Part shown: one piece after another, positions 35,215 to 44,624 of the stretch
How the letters are laid out: each line of letters begins with the position of its first letter
Position numbering within the stretch: position 1 is the stretch's first letter
NCBI GenBank assembly: GCA_000724175.1
Contig: JPGV01000030.1
Coordinates: 540 to 64,539, forward strand
Reading direction: 5' to 3'
Length of the DNA: 64,000 nucleotides
Source: [Candidatus Thermochlorobacteriaceae] bacterium GBChlB
GTDB lineage: Bacteria; Bacteroidota; Chlorobiia; Chlorobiales; Thermochlorobacteraceae
Program-made: the position numbers and the translations under genes
The notes under the pieces: generated by a model
The model's input: the letters and a program-made list of their open reading frames with translations, nothing else
The model's database searches: none
Told to the model about the DNA's origin: nothing

Positions 35215-35847
35215 ATGAAACTCTACGTCTCCAATAAGAATGAATCCCCTAAAATGTTCGATAGTCCCTTTATCGATTTCTTTTCTCGTTGGCATTGGAC
35301 ATCGCCGCTTTGGGTGTATGTGCCGTTGGTTGTATTCGCCTTGTATGTCTCTCTTGAAAATTACCATACAAATGTAAGCACGGTAGTTGGATTATTCATT
35401 GCCGGTGCGTTTGCATGGACATTCGCTGAATATGTGTTGCATCGGTTTGTGTTTCACTACGAGCCGAAAACCGAATGGGCGAAACGAGCGCATTGGATTT
35501 TGCATGGCGTTCATCATGATTATCCGAGCGACGCATGGCGTCTGGTGATGCCGTTGCCGTTCAGCCTGCCGCTGGCTGTTCCGTTCTATGCGCTGTTCTA
35601 TGTTCTCTTCGGGGAAGCCCTCGCGCCGGCATTCATGGCAGGATTTGTAACAGGATACTTGGTGTATGATATTGGGCATTACGCTGTCCATCATTTTCCC
35701 ATCAAGGGCGGCATCTGGGGCTACCTGCGTGAGCATCACATGAGACATCACTTCAAATCGCCCAATGCTGGCTACGGCGTCAGTTCGCCGCTCTGGGATT
35801 ATGTGTTCGGAACTACCTTCGCGAAAGCGGTCGTCGATAAAAAATAA
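35215..35847 (+). CDS. Fatty acid hydroxylase (sterol desaturase superfamily)
   Basis: A 210-residue membrane protein with four predicted helices and the di-iron histidine clusters of the superfamily: EYVLHRFVFH, HGVHHDYP, GHYAVHH and REHHMRHHF. The pattern is closest to fatty acid 2-hydroxylases, which add a hydroxyl group to acyl chains using oxygen. Product would be hydroxylated membrane lipids. The start at 35215 (MKLYVSNKNES) is the only plausible ATG. No partner is adjacent. Confidence 0.9.
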   Translation: MKLYVSNKNESPKMFDSPFIDFFSRWHWTSPLWVYVPLVVFALYVSLENYHTNVSTVVGLFIAGAFAWTFAEYVLHRFVFHYEPKTEWAKRAHWILHGVHHDYPSDAWRLVMPLPFSLPLAVPFYALFYVLFGEALAPAFMAGFVTGYLVYDIGHYAVHHFPIKGGIWGYLREHHMRHHFKSPNAGYGVSSPLWDYVFGTTFAKAVVDKK

Positions 35848-36014
35848 ACCGGCATGGTAGCGACTGTAAGGTTGCAAGCATCTCTTTTGCCGCTTGCCAT
35901 GAAAACTTCCTGCCTCAACAGAAAAGGGTATCTCTTTCTTTGATAGCTTGCGATTTTTTACATAATTTACAGTCTAATTTATTGTGCGAGCAGCGTCCTG
36001 CTCGTGATAGTTTT

Positions 36015-36105
36015 GGAGAGGTGGCCGAGTGGCTTAAGGCGTCGGTTTGCTAAACCGATGTAGTATCGTAAGGTGCTACCGGGGGTTCGAATCCCCCCTT
36101 CTCCG
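36015..36105 (+). tRNA. tRNA-Ser (anticodon GCU)
   Basis: A class II tRNA of 91 bases. The acceptor stem pairs GGAGAGG with CTTCTCC (one G-T pair), the anticodon loop reads TTGCTAA giving GCU, there is a long variable arm (GTAGTATCGTAAGGTGCTAC), and the T loop is GTTCGAATC. The discriminator is G and the CCA is not encoded. Confidence 0.97.
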
Positions 36106-36219
36106 CGCAAACTAAGCAAATGACCTGAACGATGCACGACGGTGCGACAACGCGAACATCAACAAGTTGCGATAACCTTTACGCGACGGAACGTCTAATC
36201 CCCAAAAAAGTTGTAGTCA

Positions 36220-37146
36220 ATGTCGAAAAAGCGCACTTCATCTCAAGTAGCACGAAAGGCTGTAGCACGGAAGGCTACAAAAAAGAAACTATCCGAAGAA
36301 ACCCGCTCCGCTAAAAAACGCGCGCCTAACCCACGGCGAAAGGCGCTCGCCAGTTCAACGGTAAAAGAAACCAACGTCATAGATGTGCGCGACGACGACC
36401 AACTGCCCGAGGGTGTAACGCTCGAGGACGACGTGCCGAAAAAAACGCTCTACGACGGCGAGAAAAGAGACGATGATGAAAACAAGGAAGACGAACCGGA
36501 AGAGGAAATCGTCATTGAGCTTCCCAAAGATTTAGTTCCGCAAGAAGATAAGCCAAGTTCGCGCGAAGAAGACTACGCACTCATTGATAAAATCCGAGAT
36601 GGCGACCGATATGCCCAAGACCAAGCCTACCGAAAACTGCTGAGCAAATACCGCAGTCAGATTTACAACCTGATTCTCAGAATCGTTCACAACCCAAACG
36701 AGGTCGAGGATTTGGTACAGGAAAGTTTCTCAAAAGCCTTCAACTCGATTGCGAATTTCAACAAAGAGTTTGCGTTCTCGACATGGCTTTACCGCATTGC
36801 CACCAACAGCAGTATTGATTTTCTGCGGAAGCGTCGGCTCAAGACGTTCTCGATTGATAACCCCATCAAGACGAAGGACGACGAATACACGATGGAAATT
36901 CCCGACTCGACATCGGAGCCGGGCAAGAACATTATGCAAAGTCAGCGCGATGCGCTGGTGCAAGACGCGATTCAACACCTGCCCGCGAAGTATCGCAAAG
37001 TGATTGAAATGCGACACCTACAAGAGCGCACCTACGAGGAAATTGCCGAAGACTTAAAGTTGCCGCTTGGCACTGTCAAGGCGCATATCTTCCGCGCCCG
37101 CGAAATGCTTTACAAAATGCTCCGCGATAAATTGCGTAACTTTTGA
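36220..37146 (+). CDS. Sigma-70 family (ECF-type) sigma factor with long N-terminal extension
   Basis: A 308-residue sigma factor. Region 2 lies at about residues 135-205 (DLVQESFSKAFNSIANF, FSTWLYRIATNSSIDFLRKR) and region 4 at about 245-298 (HLPAKYRKVIEMRHLQERTY, LPLGTVKAHIFRAREML). The first 115 residues are unusual: a basic stretch of Lys and Arg, then a strongly acidic stretch (DDDENKEDEPEEE). This could interact with RNA polymerase or an anti-sigma factor, but none is adjacent. iscX follows after 29 bases. Confidence 0.94.
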   Translation: MSKKRTSSQVARKAVARKATKKKLSEETRSAKKRAPNPRRKALASSTVKETNVIDVRDDDQLPEGVTLEDDVPKKTLYDGEKRDDDENKEDEPEEEIVIELPKDLVPQEDKPSSREEDYALIDKIRDGDRYAQDQAYRKLLSKYRSQIYNLILRIVHNPNEVEDLVQESFSKAFNSIANFNKEFAFSTWLYRIATNSSIDFLRKRRLKTFSIDNPIKTKDDEYTMEIPDSTSEPGKNIMQSQRDALVQDAIQHLPAKYRKVIEMRHLQERTYEEIAEDLKLPLGTVKAHIFRAREMLYKMLRDKLRNF

Positions 37147-37175
37147 GCGTTGCTCGCAACCTAAACGATACGCCA

Positions 37176-37388
37176 ATGCCGAAACTGACTTGGAAAGACG
37201 CCGAAGACATCGCCATTCTGCTCTCCGAAAAATATCCGGATATTGAACCGCTTTCGGTGCGCTTCACCGACTTGCACAAATACGTGACCGCGCTCGAGGA
37301 GTTCGGCGACGACCCGATGAAATCCAACGAGGGCATTCTTGAAGCGATTCAAATGGCATGGCACGATGAATGGGAAGACAAACAGTGA
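37176..37388 (+). CDS. iscX: Iron-sulfur assembly protein IscX
   Basis: A 70-residue acidic protein matching IscX: LTWKDAEDIAILLSEKYPDI, VRFTDLHKYVTALEEFGDDP and the C-terminal EAIQMAWHDEWED. IscX binds the cysteine desulfurase IscS and iron and tunes Fe-S cluster assembly. No other isc gene is in the window. The start at 37176 gives the standard length. The downstream AsmA-like gene starts 23 bases before the iscX stop, so the two overlap. Confidence 0.92.
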   Translation: MPKLTWKDAEDIAILLSEKYPDIEPLSVRFTDLHKYVTALEEFGDDPMKSNEGILEAIQMAWHDEWEDKQ

Positions 37389-39099
37389 TGAGATTCCAAA
37401 CGGCGGTGCTCAGGCGCGCTCCAAGAAAAAACCGCGCTGGCTGCGATGGACGCTGCGGATTCTGTTGAGCGTGGCAACGCTCCTTGTGCTTGCATCGGCG
37501 GGCGTGTATTGGTTCATTACAACGTATTTGGACAACTTCATCTCCACGCGCCTCGCCAATCTCGTCGTCGCCGCCAGCGACAGCCTTTACACGCTCAAAA
37601 TTCAAAAGTTTACATTCAACGCCGATACGATTCAAGCAAGCGGGTTGAAACTGGTGCCGATTTTTGAACCCAGCTCGACCGACGACAAGCAGCGATATGA
37701 TATTTCCATTCAGTCATTGCAGATTCTGAAACCGCGTTGGAATGAACTGTTCAACGAGCGTAAGTTTCACATCGAGTTTATTGAGCTGGACGAGCCGTAT
37801 TTGATGTATCGGCGCGATACGCTTGTCGCCAAATCCAAGAGCGAGCAAGAAAAACAACTCGCGCGCAACGCGCTGCCCGAACCAACGCTGCTCGATAGGC
37901 TGTTTAATTTTATTTCGCCGCGCTTGCAGCTTGATAGTTTTCGCGTCAGAAACGCCGCACTCAATTATGAAAATGTCGATGAGAAGGAACAACGCTTCGA
38001 TAACCTCGTCGTCTCCGTTTTTGCCGAAGGCATTGAGCTAAATTTAAAGGCATCAAAAAACCAAGAGACATTTTCGGCGAAAGACATCCGCATTCACATT
38101 ACGCCTTACCGATGGAAAATTCCCAACACGCTCTACGGCGTCAAGTGTGGCGACATTCGAATTTCAACAAAGGATTCGCTGCTCACCATTGACTCGCTCT
38201 CGCTTGCGCCGATTGTTACAGACACTGAACTTTTCCGCGAACAAAAATATCGAACTGACCGCTTTAAACTGCGGCTCGACCGATTGCGCGGCACAGCGAT
38301 TGACTACAAAGGCTGGGTGTTTGGCAAAGGCATCATCGCCAAAACTTTGGAGATGAGCGGACTTGTGATTGATGTCTTGACCGATAAACGCTACCCGATT
38401 TCAAGACAAAAATTCATTCCGACAATGCCGCACGAGGCGTTTCGGGCGTTGCCGATTCGCGTGGCAGTAGATAGCATTATTGTTCATAACGGCAACATCA
38501 GATACAGCGTCCAGAATCCTCACGAAAAATCGCCGCGCAGTTTGTTTTTCTCGAAAGTGGACGCGGCGATAACAAACCTCAACAACGACTCGCTCAAAAT
38601 GACCGATGAGACGCCCGCCGTGCTGAAGGCATCAGCATATTTGATGGGAACAGGAAAGGTCTCGCTGGTGCTTGACCTGCCGTTGCTCTCAGAAACATTT
38701 TCAATGCGCTATCACGGCGAACTCGGACGCTTCGATGTAAAACAACTCAACTCGTTTGCTGCGTCTGAAGCGCGCGTGATGTTCCCGTCGGGCAAGGTCG
38801 AGCGCGTCTCGTTTTCGGTCGAGGTGGAAGACGGCTTTGCGACTGGGTCGGTGCAGGCGATTTACAAAGACCTCTCGCTGAAAGTCTTGCCGCAAAATCG
38901 AAAGTATCAGGCGGGACTGCTCGAGGGCGTCATCAGTTTCGTGGCAAACACGTTCGTCGTGCATCGGGAGTGCAAAATCGAAAAAGGCAAACCGCTTCGG
39001 TCGGGCAAAATCGCGGTGCGAAAAAAAAAGGAAAAAGCGTTTTTCGAGTTTTTTTGGGAAACCCTTTGGCAGGGTATTCAGGGCGTCATTAAACGCTAA
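37366..39099 (+). CDS. AsmA/DUF748-like inner-membrane-anchored protein
   Basis: A 577-residue protein with a single N-terminal membrane helix (about residues 25-48) and a large exported beta-rich region. The pattern (FTFNADTIQASGLKLVPIFE, SFRVRNAALNYENVDEKEQR, KGIIAKTLEMSGLVIDVLTD, DSIIVHNGNIRYSVQNPHEK) is that of AsmA-like or DUF748 proteins, which form long lipid-conducting grooves between the two membranes. The assignment is by pattern, so moderate. The gene starts within iscX in another frame. A charged KKKEK tail is at the C-terminus. Confidence 0.75.
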   Translation: MNGKTNSDEIPNGGAQARSKKKPRWLRWTLRILLSVATLLVLASAGVYWFITTYLDNFISTRLANLVVAASDSLYTLKIQKFTFNADTIQASGLKLVPIFEPSSTDDKQRYDISIQSLQILKPRWNELFNERKFHIEFIELDEPYLMYRRDTLVAKSKSEQEKQLARNALPEPTLLDRLFNFISPRLQLDSFRVRNAALNYENVDEKEQRFDNLVVSVFAEGIELNLKASKNQETFSAKDIRIHITPYRWKIPNTLYGVKCGDIRISTKDSLLTIDSLSLAPIVTDTELFREQKYRTDRFKLRLDRLRGTAIDYKGWVFGKGIIAKTLEMSGLVIDVLTDKRYPISRQKFIPTMPHEAFRALPIRVAVDSIIVHNGNIRYSVQNPHEKSPRSLFFSKVDAAITNLNNDSLKMTDETPAVLKASAYLMGTGKVSLVLDLPLLSETFSMRYHGELGRFDVKQLNSFAASEARVMFPSGKVERVSFSVEVEDGFATGSVQAIYKDLSLKVLPQNRKYQAGLLEGVISFVANTFVVHRECKIEKGKPLRSGKIAVRKKKEKAFFEFFWETLWQGIQGVIKR

Positions 39100-39154
39100 C
39101 TCGACGAGACGCCGTGAACGCCTGTATTTTCAAGGGTTTTCAGGCAGGGCGAAT

Positions 39155-39610
39155 TTATAGAGGTAACTCTGCAAACACTTTTTGATAAATTTCGTTGGCG
39201 AATGTGATAGGGCTTTGTGGGTTAGATTTCTCTGTCAATCCGAAAATTTTTTGTGCGACGATATTTTGCCCAATGAGTCGCAGCGACAGTTGCGGCATAT
39301 ACAAAAATTCCGCCGTCAGTTCAGGACCGCCGCAAACCAAAAATGTCGCAATTTTTTTGCCCTTCAAGCTCTCGCTCAAATTGCTTTGCGCAAACGCCGC
39401 CACAAGGTTCGGCGACAAGTTAAAATTATAGACCGGCGAGGCAATAATGACCAGTTCGAACTCATCGAGAAATCCATAGTCGGCGCGCGGCGGCGTTTTG
39501 GCTTTCTCGACATAGACGCCTTTTTTAACAAGTTCTTCGCCAATGGCATCGATAATGCGGTCGGTTGAGCCGCCGCTTGTCAGCGCGTCGTAAAGTATAA
39601 TTGCGTTCAT
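39155..39610 (-). CDS. Flavodoxin-fold protein
   Basis: A 151-residue protein with the flavodoxin pattern: NAIILYDALTSGGSTDRIID (phosphate-binding loop with T-S-G-G-S-T), then ELVIIASPVYNFNLSPNLVA, and KIATFLVCGGPELTAEF for the flavin ring. It resembles flavodoxin-like NAD(P)H oxidoreductase domains rather than a small electron carrier. Redox partner unknown. The gene stands alone; the start at 39610 is chosen because the upstream in-frame residues do not fit the fold. Confidence 0.82.
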   Translation of the reverse strand: MNAIILYDALTSGGSTDRIIDAIGEELVKKGVYVEKAKTPPRADYGFLDEFELVIIASPVYNFNLSPNLVAAFAQSNLSESLKGKKIATFLVCGGPELTAEFLYMPQLSLRLIGQNIVAQKIFGLTEKSNPQSPITFANEIYQKVFAELPL

Positions 39611-39759
39611 CGTCGGTTTGAAACAGTGTTGAAAAATTGCTGTGCATATAGCTAAAAGTAACGACAACGCGCGTCTTTGCAAAGTTGGCAGTTGAAGAAA
39701 AACTTTGTAAGTATGTATGCGCTAAAAAACCTTTTCCAACCGTTACCAAAAGTTGAAGT

Positions 39760-40770
39760 ATGCATCGCGTTATTCAAGCTATCCGAGAAAAAGCCAAAGA
39801 AAAAAAAGCAGCCATTGTCTTTCCTGAATCGAGCGATGAACGCACGCTACATGCTGTCGTCGAGATGGTTCAACACGACCTTATCCGCCCAATCTTGTTG
39901 GGCAATCCAGACCGTATTGCTGACGATTTCAAGAAGTGGAACTTAGAGTTCAATCCTACCAAAATTCGGCTCGTCGATGCGGAAAAATCAGACAAAGCAT
40001 TGGACTACGCCAATGAGTATTTCAACTTGCGCAAACATAAAGGAACGACTTACGACGACGCGAAAGCCGTTATGAAAAATCCACTGTTCTTTGGCGCAAT
40101 GATGACAAGGCGCGGCGAAGCAGACGGATGTGTCGCAGGTGCGGTCAGCTCAACTGCCGACGTGCTTCGGGCGGGCATTCAAATCATCGGCGTCGATACA
40201 GCGCAGACGAAACTCGTCTCGAGCTTTTTCTTAATGGCGTTTCCCGAAACGCATTTTTCGGCGTCGGGGCGCGCGTTCACCTTCGCCGATTGCGGCGTTG
40301 TGCCGTATCCGACGGCAGAAGAACTTGCCGACATCGCGCTTACATCGGCGGAGTCGCACCAAAGCCTCACGGGTGAAGAGCCGGTGGTGGCGTTGCTATC
40401 GTTTTCAACGAAGGGCAGTGCGAAACACGAGTCGATCGATAAAGTGGTGCAGGCATTGGCGCTGGCGCGCGCTCGAAAACCGGAATTGAAAATTGATGGT
40501 GAGATGCAGTTCGATGCAGCGTTCTTGGAATCGGTCGGCAAACGCAAAGCGCCGGGCAGTCAAGTGGCAGGGCGCGCCAATGTGTTCATCTTTCCAAATC
40601 TTGATGCAGGTAATATCGGCTACAAACTGACGGAGCGCTTGGGCGGCGCAACGGCAATCGGTCCGATTATTCAAGGCTTGGCAAAACCGATGAACGACCT
40701 CTCGCGCGGCGCAAAAGCCTCCGACATCGTCGATGTGGCGTGCGTCTGTGCCTTGCGCGTTCAAAGGTAA
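39760..40770 (+). CDS. pta: Phosphate acetyltransferase
   Basis: A 336-residue enzyme of the short Pta class, interconverting acetyl-CoA and acetyl phosphate. Conserved blocks are [83 protein letters not shown] and [20 protein letters not shown]. No acetate kinase gene is adjacent. Full length. Confidence 0.95.
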   Translation: MHRVIQAIREKAKEKKAAIVFPESSDERTLHAVVEMVQHDLIRPILLGNPDRIADDFKKWNLEFNPTKIRLVDAEKSDKALDYANEYFNLRKHKGTTYDDAKAVMKNPLFFGAMMTRRGEADGCVAGAVSSTADVLRAGIQIIGVDTAQTKLVSSFFLMAFPETHFSASGRAFTFADCGVVPYPTAEELADIALTSAESHQSLTGEEPVVALLSFSTKGSAKHESIDKVVQALALARARKPELKIDGEMQFDAAFLESVGKRKAPGSQVAGRANVFIFPNLDAGNIGYKLTERLGGATAIGPIIQGLAKPMNDLSRGAKASDIVDVACVCALRVQR

Positions 40771-40834
40771 TACCCGAACAATTGTGGCGCCAGCGTGAAT
40801 TGTCGGTCTGAGAAAATCTTGCTAAGTTAATCGC

Positions 40835-42835
40835 ATGAAAGTCCGCACTGTCATTGAAACGACCGCTCTGTTGCTCTACGCAGCACTCTCCGCCGTTGCG
40901 CAAGAAGATTCCACTCGAATAAAAGAGACGCAGGTGAAAGAACTCGATGTGCGCGCCGATAAACTCCTGATGCCGTCCATGTCGGTTCAGCCCGCTGAAA
41001 TGCTCATGCGTAAAGAGTTGGAGAAACTCTCATCAAACAGTGTTGCAGATGCGGTTCGCCAATTACCAAGTGTGATGCTCAAAGACTACGGCGGCATTGG
41101 CGGCTTAAAAACTATTTCCGTGCGCAGTCTCGGCGCAGAACATACTGGTGTGCAACTGGACGGCGTTAAAATCTCCGATGCGCAGACGGGACAAATCGAT
41201 TTAGGGCGGTTCTCGCTTGAAAATGTCGAGCGCATTGAATTGATGCAAGGTAATCCCGAAAACGAGTGCAGTCCCGCCAAAGCGTTTGCTTCAGCAAGTG
41301 TGCTAAACATTGTAACGCGCTCGCAAGACTTTTCGTCAATGCAAAAACCGGTCGAGATGCGCGCCGCCACGCAAATCGGCTCGTTTGGTTTTTTCGGTGC
41401 AAGCCTTGCAGGACGATTGAAACTTGCGGAGAGCATTGTCGCCGCAGCCAACGCGGAACGACAGACCGCCGACGGACGATACGATTATGTGTTTTTAGAC
41501 GGCTCGCAGCGCGTAAACTTGCGGCGACAAAATGCAGATGTCCAATCAACGCGCATTGAGGCAGATGTAGGCGCGGAATTTTCGGAAGCGTCCAAACTAA
41601 CAGCGAAACTCTATCACTACACGGCGGAACGCGGCTTGCCGAATGCCGCGATTATTGGCAATTTTGAAAACTCGCGTCAGCGTTTGTGGAACAGAGACGT
41701 CTTCGCGCAAGCTGCTTTTGAAACCAAATGGTCAGAGTCGTTTCAGATGGCGTTTCGCAGCAAGGTCTCCGAAAATTATTTGCGCTTTCAAGACCCGAAT
41801 TCGCTGCGCGAGGGCGGCATTGACGACGACTACACACAGCGCGAACTCTATGGCTCGCTTGCCGCTGCTTACAAACCCGTCTCGTTGCTCACACTCAACA
41901 TTGCAAGCGACATTGCCTACAACACGTTGCGCACGACGCTGTTTGAATTTTCACAGCCGCAGCGCTGGTCGTGGCTGACCGTCGTCGGTGCGAAGGCTGC
42001 ACTTCAAAATGTTAACATTGAGGCGAATGTGCTTGCCACGCTCATTCGTGAAACCACTGCATCTGGCGTGGCGGCAAAGCCGAAGGAAGAACTAACGCCG
42101 ACGATAGCCATCGGCTATAAACCCTTTGCCGGCGAGGGATTTCGGCTGCGCGCATCTTACAAATCCATTTTTAGAATGCCGACATTCAACGATTTGTATT
42201 ACACGCGCGTTGGCAATGTGAACTTACGACCAGAGCGTGTGCAGCAGTTCAACATTGGCGCAGGGTATGAGCTTCAGGGCGGAGCGGTGCGGTATGCTGC
42301 AATTCGAGTGGATGGGTTTCGGTCTTTGGTGCGCGATAAAATTCTTGCCGTGCCGCGCGATGCGTTTAATTGGTCAATGCAAAATTTGACCGTCGTCGAA
42401 ACAAACGGCGTCGATGTGCATCTCGAGGCAACCTTGAAAAAAATTGCGATGGCCGACATATCATTTTCAGCAAACTACACATATCAGACCGCGCTGGATA
42501 AAACGCCGGAGTCGCTGGTGTTCGGACAGCAAATCGCTTACACGCCGTTTGAAACTGTGTCGGGTGTGGCTTCTATTTCCGTTGAATCGCTTAGTTTCTC
42601 GTGGATACTAAGCTATGTTGGATACCGGTATCAACTCGGAGAAAACATACAAGCGAATCTGATGCCAAGTTATCTTTTGAACGACCTTACGGCGAGAGTT
42701 GAGCATCCAATAGCTGGCGTTGCTCTCGCGCTGAAAATGGAGCTGAACAACATCTTTGACATTCAATACGATGTCATTCGCAGTTTTCCAATGCCGGGCA
42801 GAAACGCTCGAGTCTCTTTAACCTTGACTTACTAA
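40835..42835 (+). CDS. TonB-dependent outer-membrane receptor (BtuB-like)
   Basis: A 666-residue outer-membrane protein. After a signal peptide (to about residue 22) a plug domain carries SVADAVRQLPSVMLKDYGGI and TISVRSLGAEHTGVQLDGVK, and the barrel ends in an aromatic residue (VSLTLTY). It imports a ligand using TonB energy. cobO begins eight bases downstream, so the natural ligand is most likely a corrinoid. No cobalamin riboswitch fits in the 64 bases before it, so vitamin control is not visible. Confidence 0.9.
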   Translation: MKVRTVIETTALLLYAALSAVAQEDSTRIKETQVKELDVRADKLLMPSMSVQPAEMLMRKELEKLSSNSVADAVRQLPSVMLKDYGGIGGLKTISVRSLGAEHTGVQLDGVKISDAQTGQIDLGRFSLENVERIELMQGNPENECSPAKAFASASVLNIVTRSQDFSSMQKPVEMRAATQIGSFGFFGASLAGRLKLAESIVAAANAERQTADGRYDYVFLDGSQRVNLRRQNADVQSTRIEADVGAEFSEASKLTAKLYHYTAERGLPNAAIIGNFENSRQRLWNRDVFAQAAFETKWSESFQMAFRSKVSENYLRFQDPNSLREGGIDDDYTQRELYGSLAAAYKPVSLLTLNIASDIAYNTLRTTLFEFSQPQRWSWLTVVGAKAALQNVNIEANVLATLIRETTASGVAAKPKEELTPTIAIGYKPFAGEGFRLRASYKSIFRMPTFNDLYYTRVGNVNLRPERVQQFNIGAGYELQGGAVRYAAIRVDGFRSLVRDKILAVPRDAFNWSMQNLTVVETNGVDVHLEATLKKIAMADISFSANYTYQTALDKTPESLVFGQQIAYTPFETVSGVASISVESLSFSWILSYVGYRYQLGENIQANLMPSYLLNDLTARVEHPIAGVALALKMELNNIFDIQYDVIRSFPMPGRNARVSLTLTY

Positions 42836-42843
42836 ACACACCA

Positions 42844-43404
42844 ATGCACAAAATTCATCTGTATTATGGCTACGGAAAAGGTAAAACCACCAGCGTAATG
42901 GGGCTTGCGATTCGAGCATTAGGCGCGGGACATCGCGTTGCCGTCGTGCAGTTCGATAAAGGCTACAATGGTCAAAACGAACACTACTCGGAGCGCGTCA
43001 TTCTGCGAAAACTAAAGGACATTGGATACCCGATTGACCTTGTGCCGACTGGGTGCGAGCGAATGATGCCCGACGGCACATTTCGATTTAAAAACGATGA
43101 CGCCGATGTCGCCGAAGCTAAACGCGGGCTTGATGCAGCAAAAAATTTCATTGAAAAGGGAAAGCTCGACCTGCTCATTCTCGACGAAGGCTTGGCGGCG
43201 GTCGCTTACCATCTGCTCGCAAAGGAAGACCTAACGGCGCTGCTCGATATGTATGAAAAAATCGGTCGACCGTGCGAGTTAGTGATTTCAGGACATAAAA
43301 TTTGGGACGAGTTGGAAAAGCGCGTTGACTTAATCACTGAAATGCGAAAGGTAAAGCACTACTTCGATGAAGGTGTGCCAGCGCGTCTCGGCATTGAATT
43401 TTAA
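42844..43404 (+). CDS. cobO: Corrinoid adenosyltransferase CobO/BtuR
   Basis: A 186-residue cytoplasmic enzyme that attaches the adenosyl group to the cobalt of corrinoids. The P-loop is GYGKGKTTSVMGLAIRA at the N-terminus, followed by VAVVQFDKG and the Walker B-like LDLLILDEG. Length is typical. It sits eight bases after the TonB receptor gene, giving an uptake and activation pair for vitamin B12 precursors. Confidence 0.95.
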   Translation: MHKIHLYYGYGKGKTTSVMGLAIRALGAGHRVAVVQFDKGYNGQNEHYSERVILRKLKDIGYPIDLVPTGCERMMPDGTFRFKNDDADVAEAKRGLDAAKNFIEKGKLDLLILDEGLAAVAYHLLAKEDLTALLDMYEKIGRPCELVISGHKIWDELEKRVDLITEMRKVKHYFDEGVPARLGIEF

Positions 43405-43548
43405 CCACGACAACTGCCCAATGAACTCATCGATGAAAAAACAATTTTGCGCCTTAAACTTGCAGAAAGCGGCGGCGCGGTGGTTAGGCTCAAACCCGCG
43501 ACAAGCGCGGACATGAAAACGGTCAAACCACAGCCGCCTGAAAATTAA
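43405..43548 (+). pseudogene. Possible C-terminal remnant of a lost gene
   Basis: Between cobO and the AlkB-like gene one frame is open for 47 codons with protein-like composition (NELIDEKTILRLKLAESGGA, then VVRLKPATS) but has no start codon or ribosome binding site of its own. The segment resembles the last strands of a glycoside hydrolase beta-sandwich (K-L-x-P-G-G-G-type ending). I read it as the tail of a gene whose front was deleted. This is tentative. Confidence 0.35.
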
Positions 43549-43563
43549 GTTCAACTTCAAACA

Positions 43564-44601
43564 ATGATGTCCATGAAAAACAGTGTGAGAGATTTCGGTT
43601 ACGCATTGAGCCTTGTGCCCGTTGGGCTGACGGTCGCAGGCAATTTGCTTGGCGGATATGCCACACTTGGAAACATTGTCTTTACGCTGGTCGTGTTGGT
43701 TGTAACCGACTGGCTATTTAAAGAAGCCAAAAACCAGCCCGAGGCGCATTCGCCGCTCATTGCCGATACAGTGCTTGTGGTTCATGTTGCCGCCCATGTG
43801 CTTGCCGTCGGCAGTCTGATTTACGGCGCGCACACGGGGTTTCTGCACGGCGGCTTTCTGATCTGCGCAATCATATCAACGGGCGTCAATTCTGGCATTT
43901 CGGGCATTACGGTCGCCCACGAGTTGATTCATCGAAAGTCGAGACTCTGGCAAGCCTTGGGCGTCTGGAATTTGATGCTGGTCAATTACGCGCACTTTTA
44001 CATTGAGCATATCAAGGCGCATCATAAATACGCAGCAACCGACAAAGATGCCGCAACGGCACACTACGGCGAAACTGTCTATGGGTTTGTGGCGCGAACT
44101 GTGCCGCAGCAGTTCGTCAGCGCGCTCCACATCGAGGCGGCGCGGCTTGAAAAGAAAGGGAAGTTCGGATACGGACTTGAAAATTTCACGGTGGCAGCAT
44201 CGTTGGTTCAACTGGGAATAAGCGTTGGCGTTTTTACAATGCTGGGAACGGCGTCAGGCGTCGCGTATCTGGTGCAGTCGGCGATTGCGATATTCTTATT
44301 GGAGATTACCAACTACGCACAGCACTACGGCTTGCATCGCAACGAAACGGAACGCATCACAGCGGAACATTCATGGAACAGCGATAATTTTTCTTCGCGC
44401 TTTTTTCTGCTTGAACTGCCGCGCCACAGCGACCATCATTACTACGCCGCGCGTCCGTATCAAGAATTGCGCACCTACGAACAAAGTCCGACGCTGCCGA
44501 CGGGCTACTTAGGACTGCTGCCCGTTGTTCTCACACCGCCACTTTGGTTCAAGTTGATTCACCCGATTTTGGAAAAAAACCGCACACAAAACCAACTTTG
44601 A
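43564..44601 (+). CDS. AlkB-type membrane di-iron monooxygenase
   Basis: A 345-residue membrane protein with about six helices. It carries the AlkB histidine boxes: HELIHRKSRLWQALGVWNL, EHIKAHHKY, NYAQHYGLHR and LPRHSDHHYYAARPYQELR (the LQRHSDHH-type box of alkane 1-monooxygenases). It hydroxylates terminal carbons of alkanes or related chains using oxygen and electrons from rubredoxin. No rubredoxin or reductase gene is in the window. Three ATG codons occur at the start and the first is taken. Confidence 0.93.
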   Translation: MMSMKNSVRDFGYALSLVPVGLTVAGNLLGGYATLGNIVFTLVVLVVTDWLFKEAKNQPEAHSPLIADTVLVVHVAAHVLAVGSLIYGAHTGFLHGGFLICAIISTGVNSGISGITVAHELIHRKSRLWQALGVWNLMLVNYAHFYIEHIKAHHKYAATDKDAATAHYGETVYGFVARTVPQQFVSALHIEAARLEKKGKFGYGLENFTVAASLVQLGISVGVFTMLGTASGVAYLVQSAIAIFLLEITNYAQHYGLHRNETERITAEHSWNSDNFSSRFFLLELPRHSDHHYYAARPYQELRTYEQSPTLPTGYLGLLPVVLTPPLWFKLIHPILEKNRTQNQL

Positions 44602-44624
44602 ATCTGATTTGAGTTTGGGGTAAG

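Noticed and set aside
40771-40834. Cobalamin riboswitch before the TonB receptor
   Set aside because: Only 64 bases are free and no B12-box-like sequence is visible.
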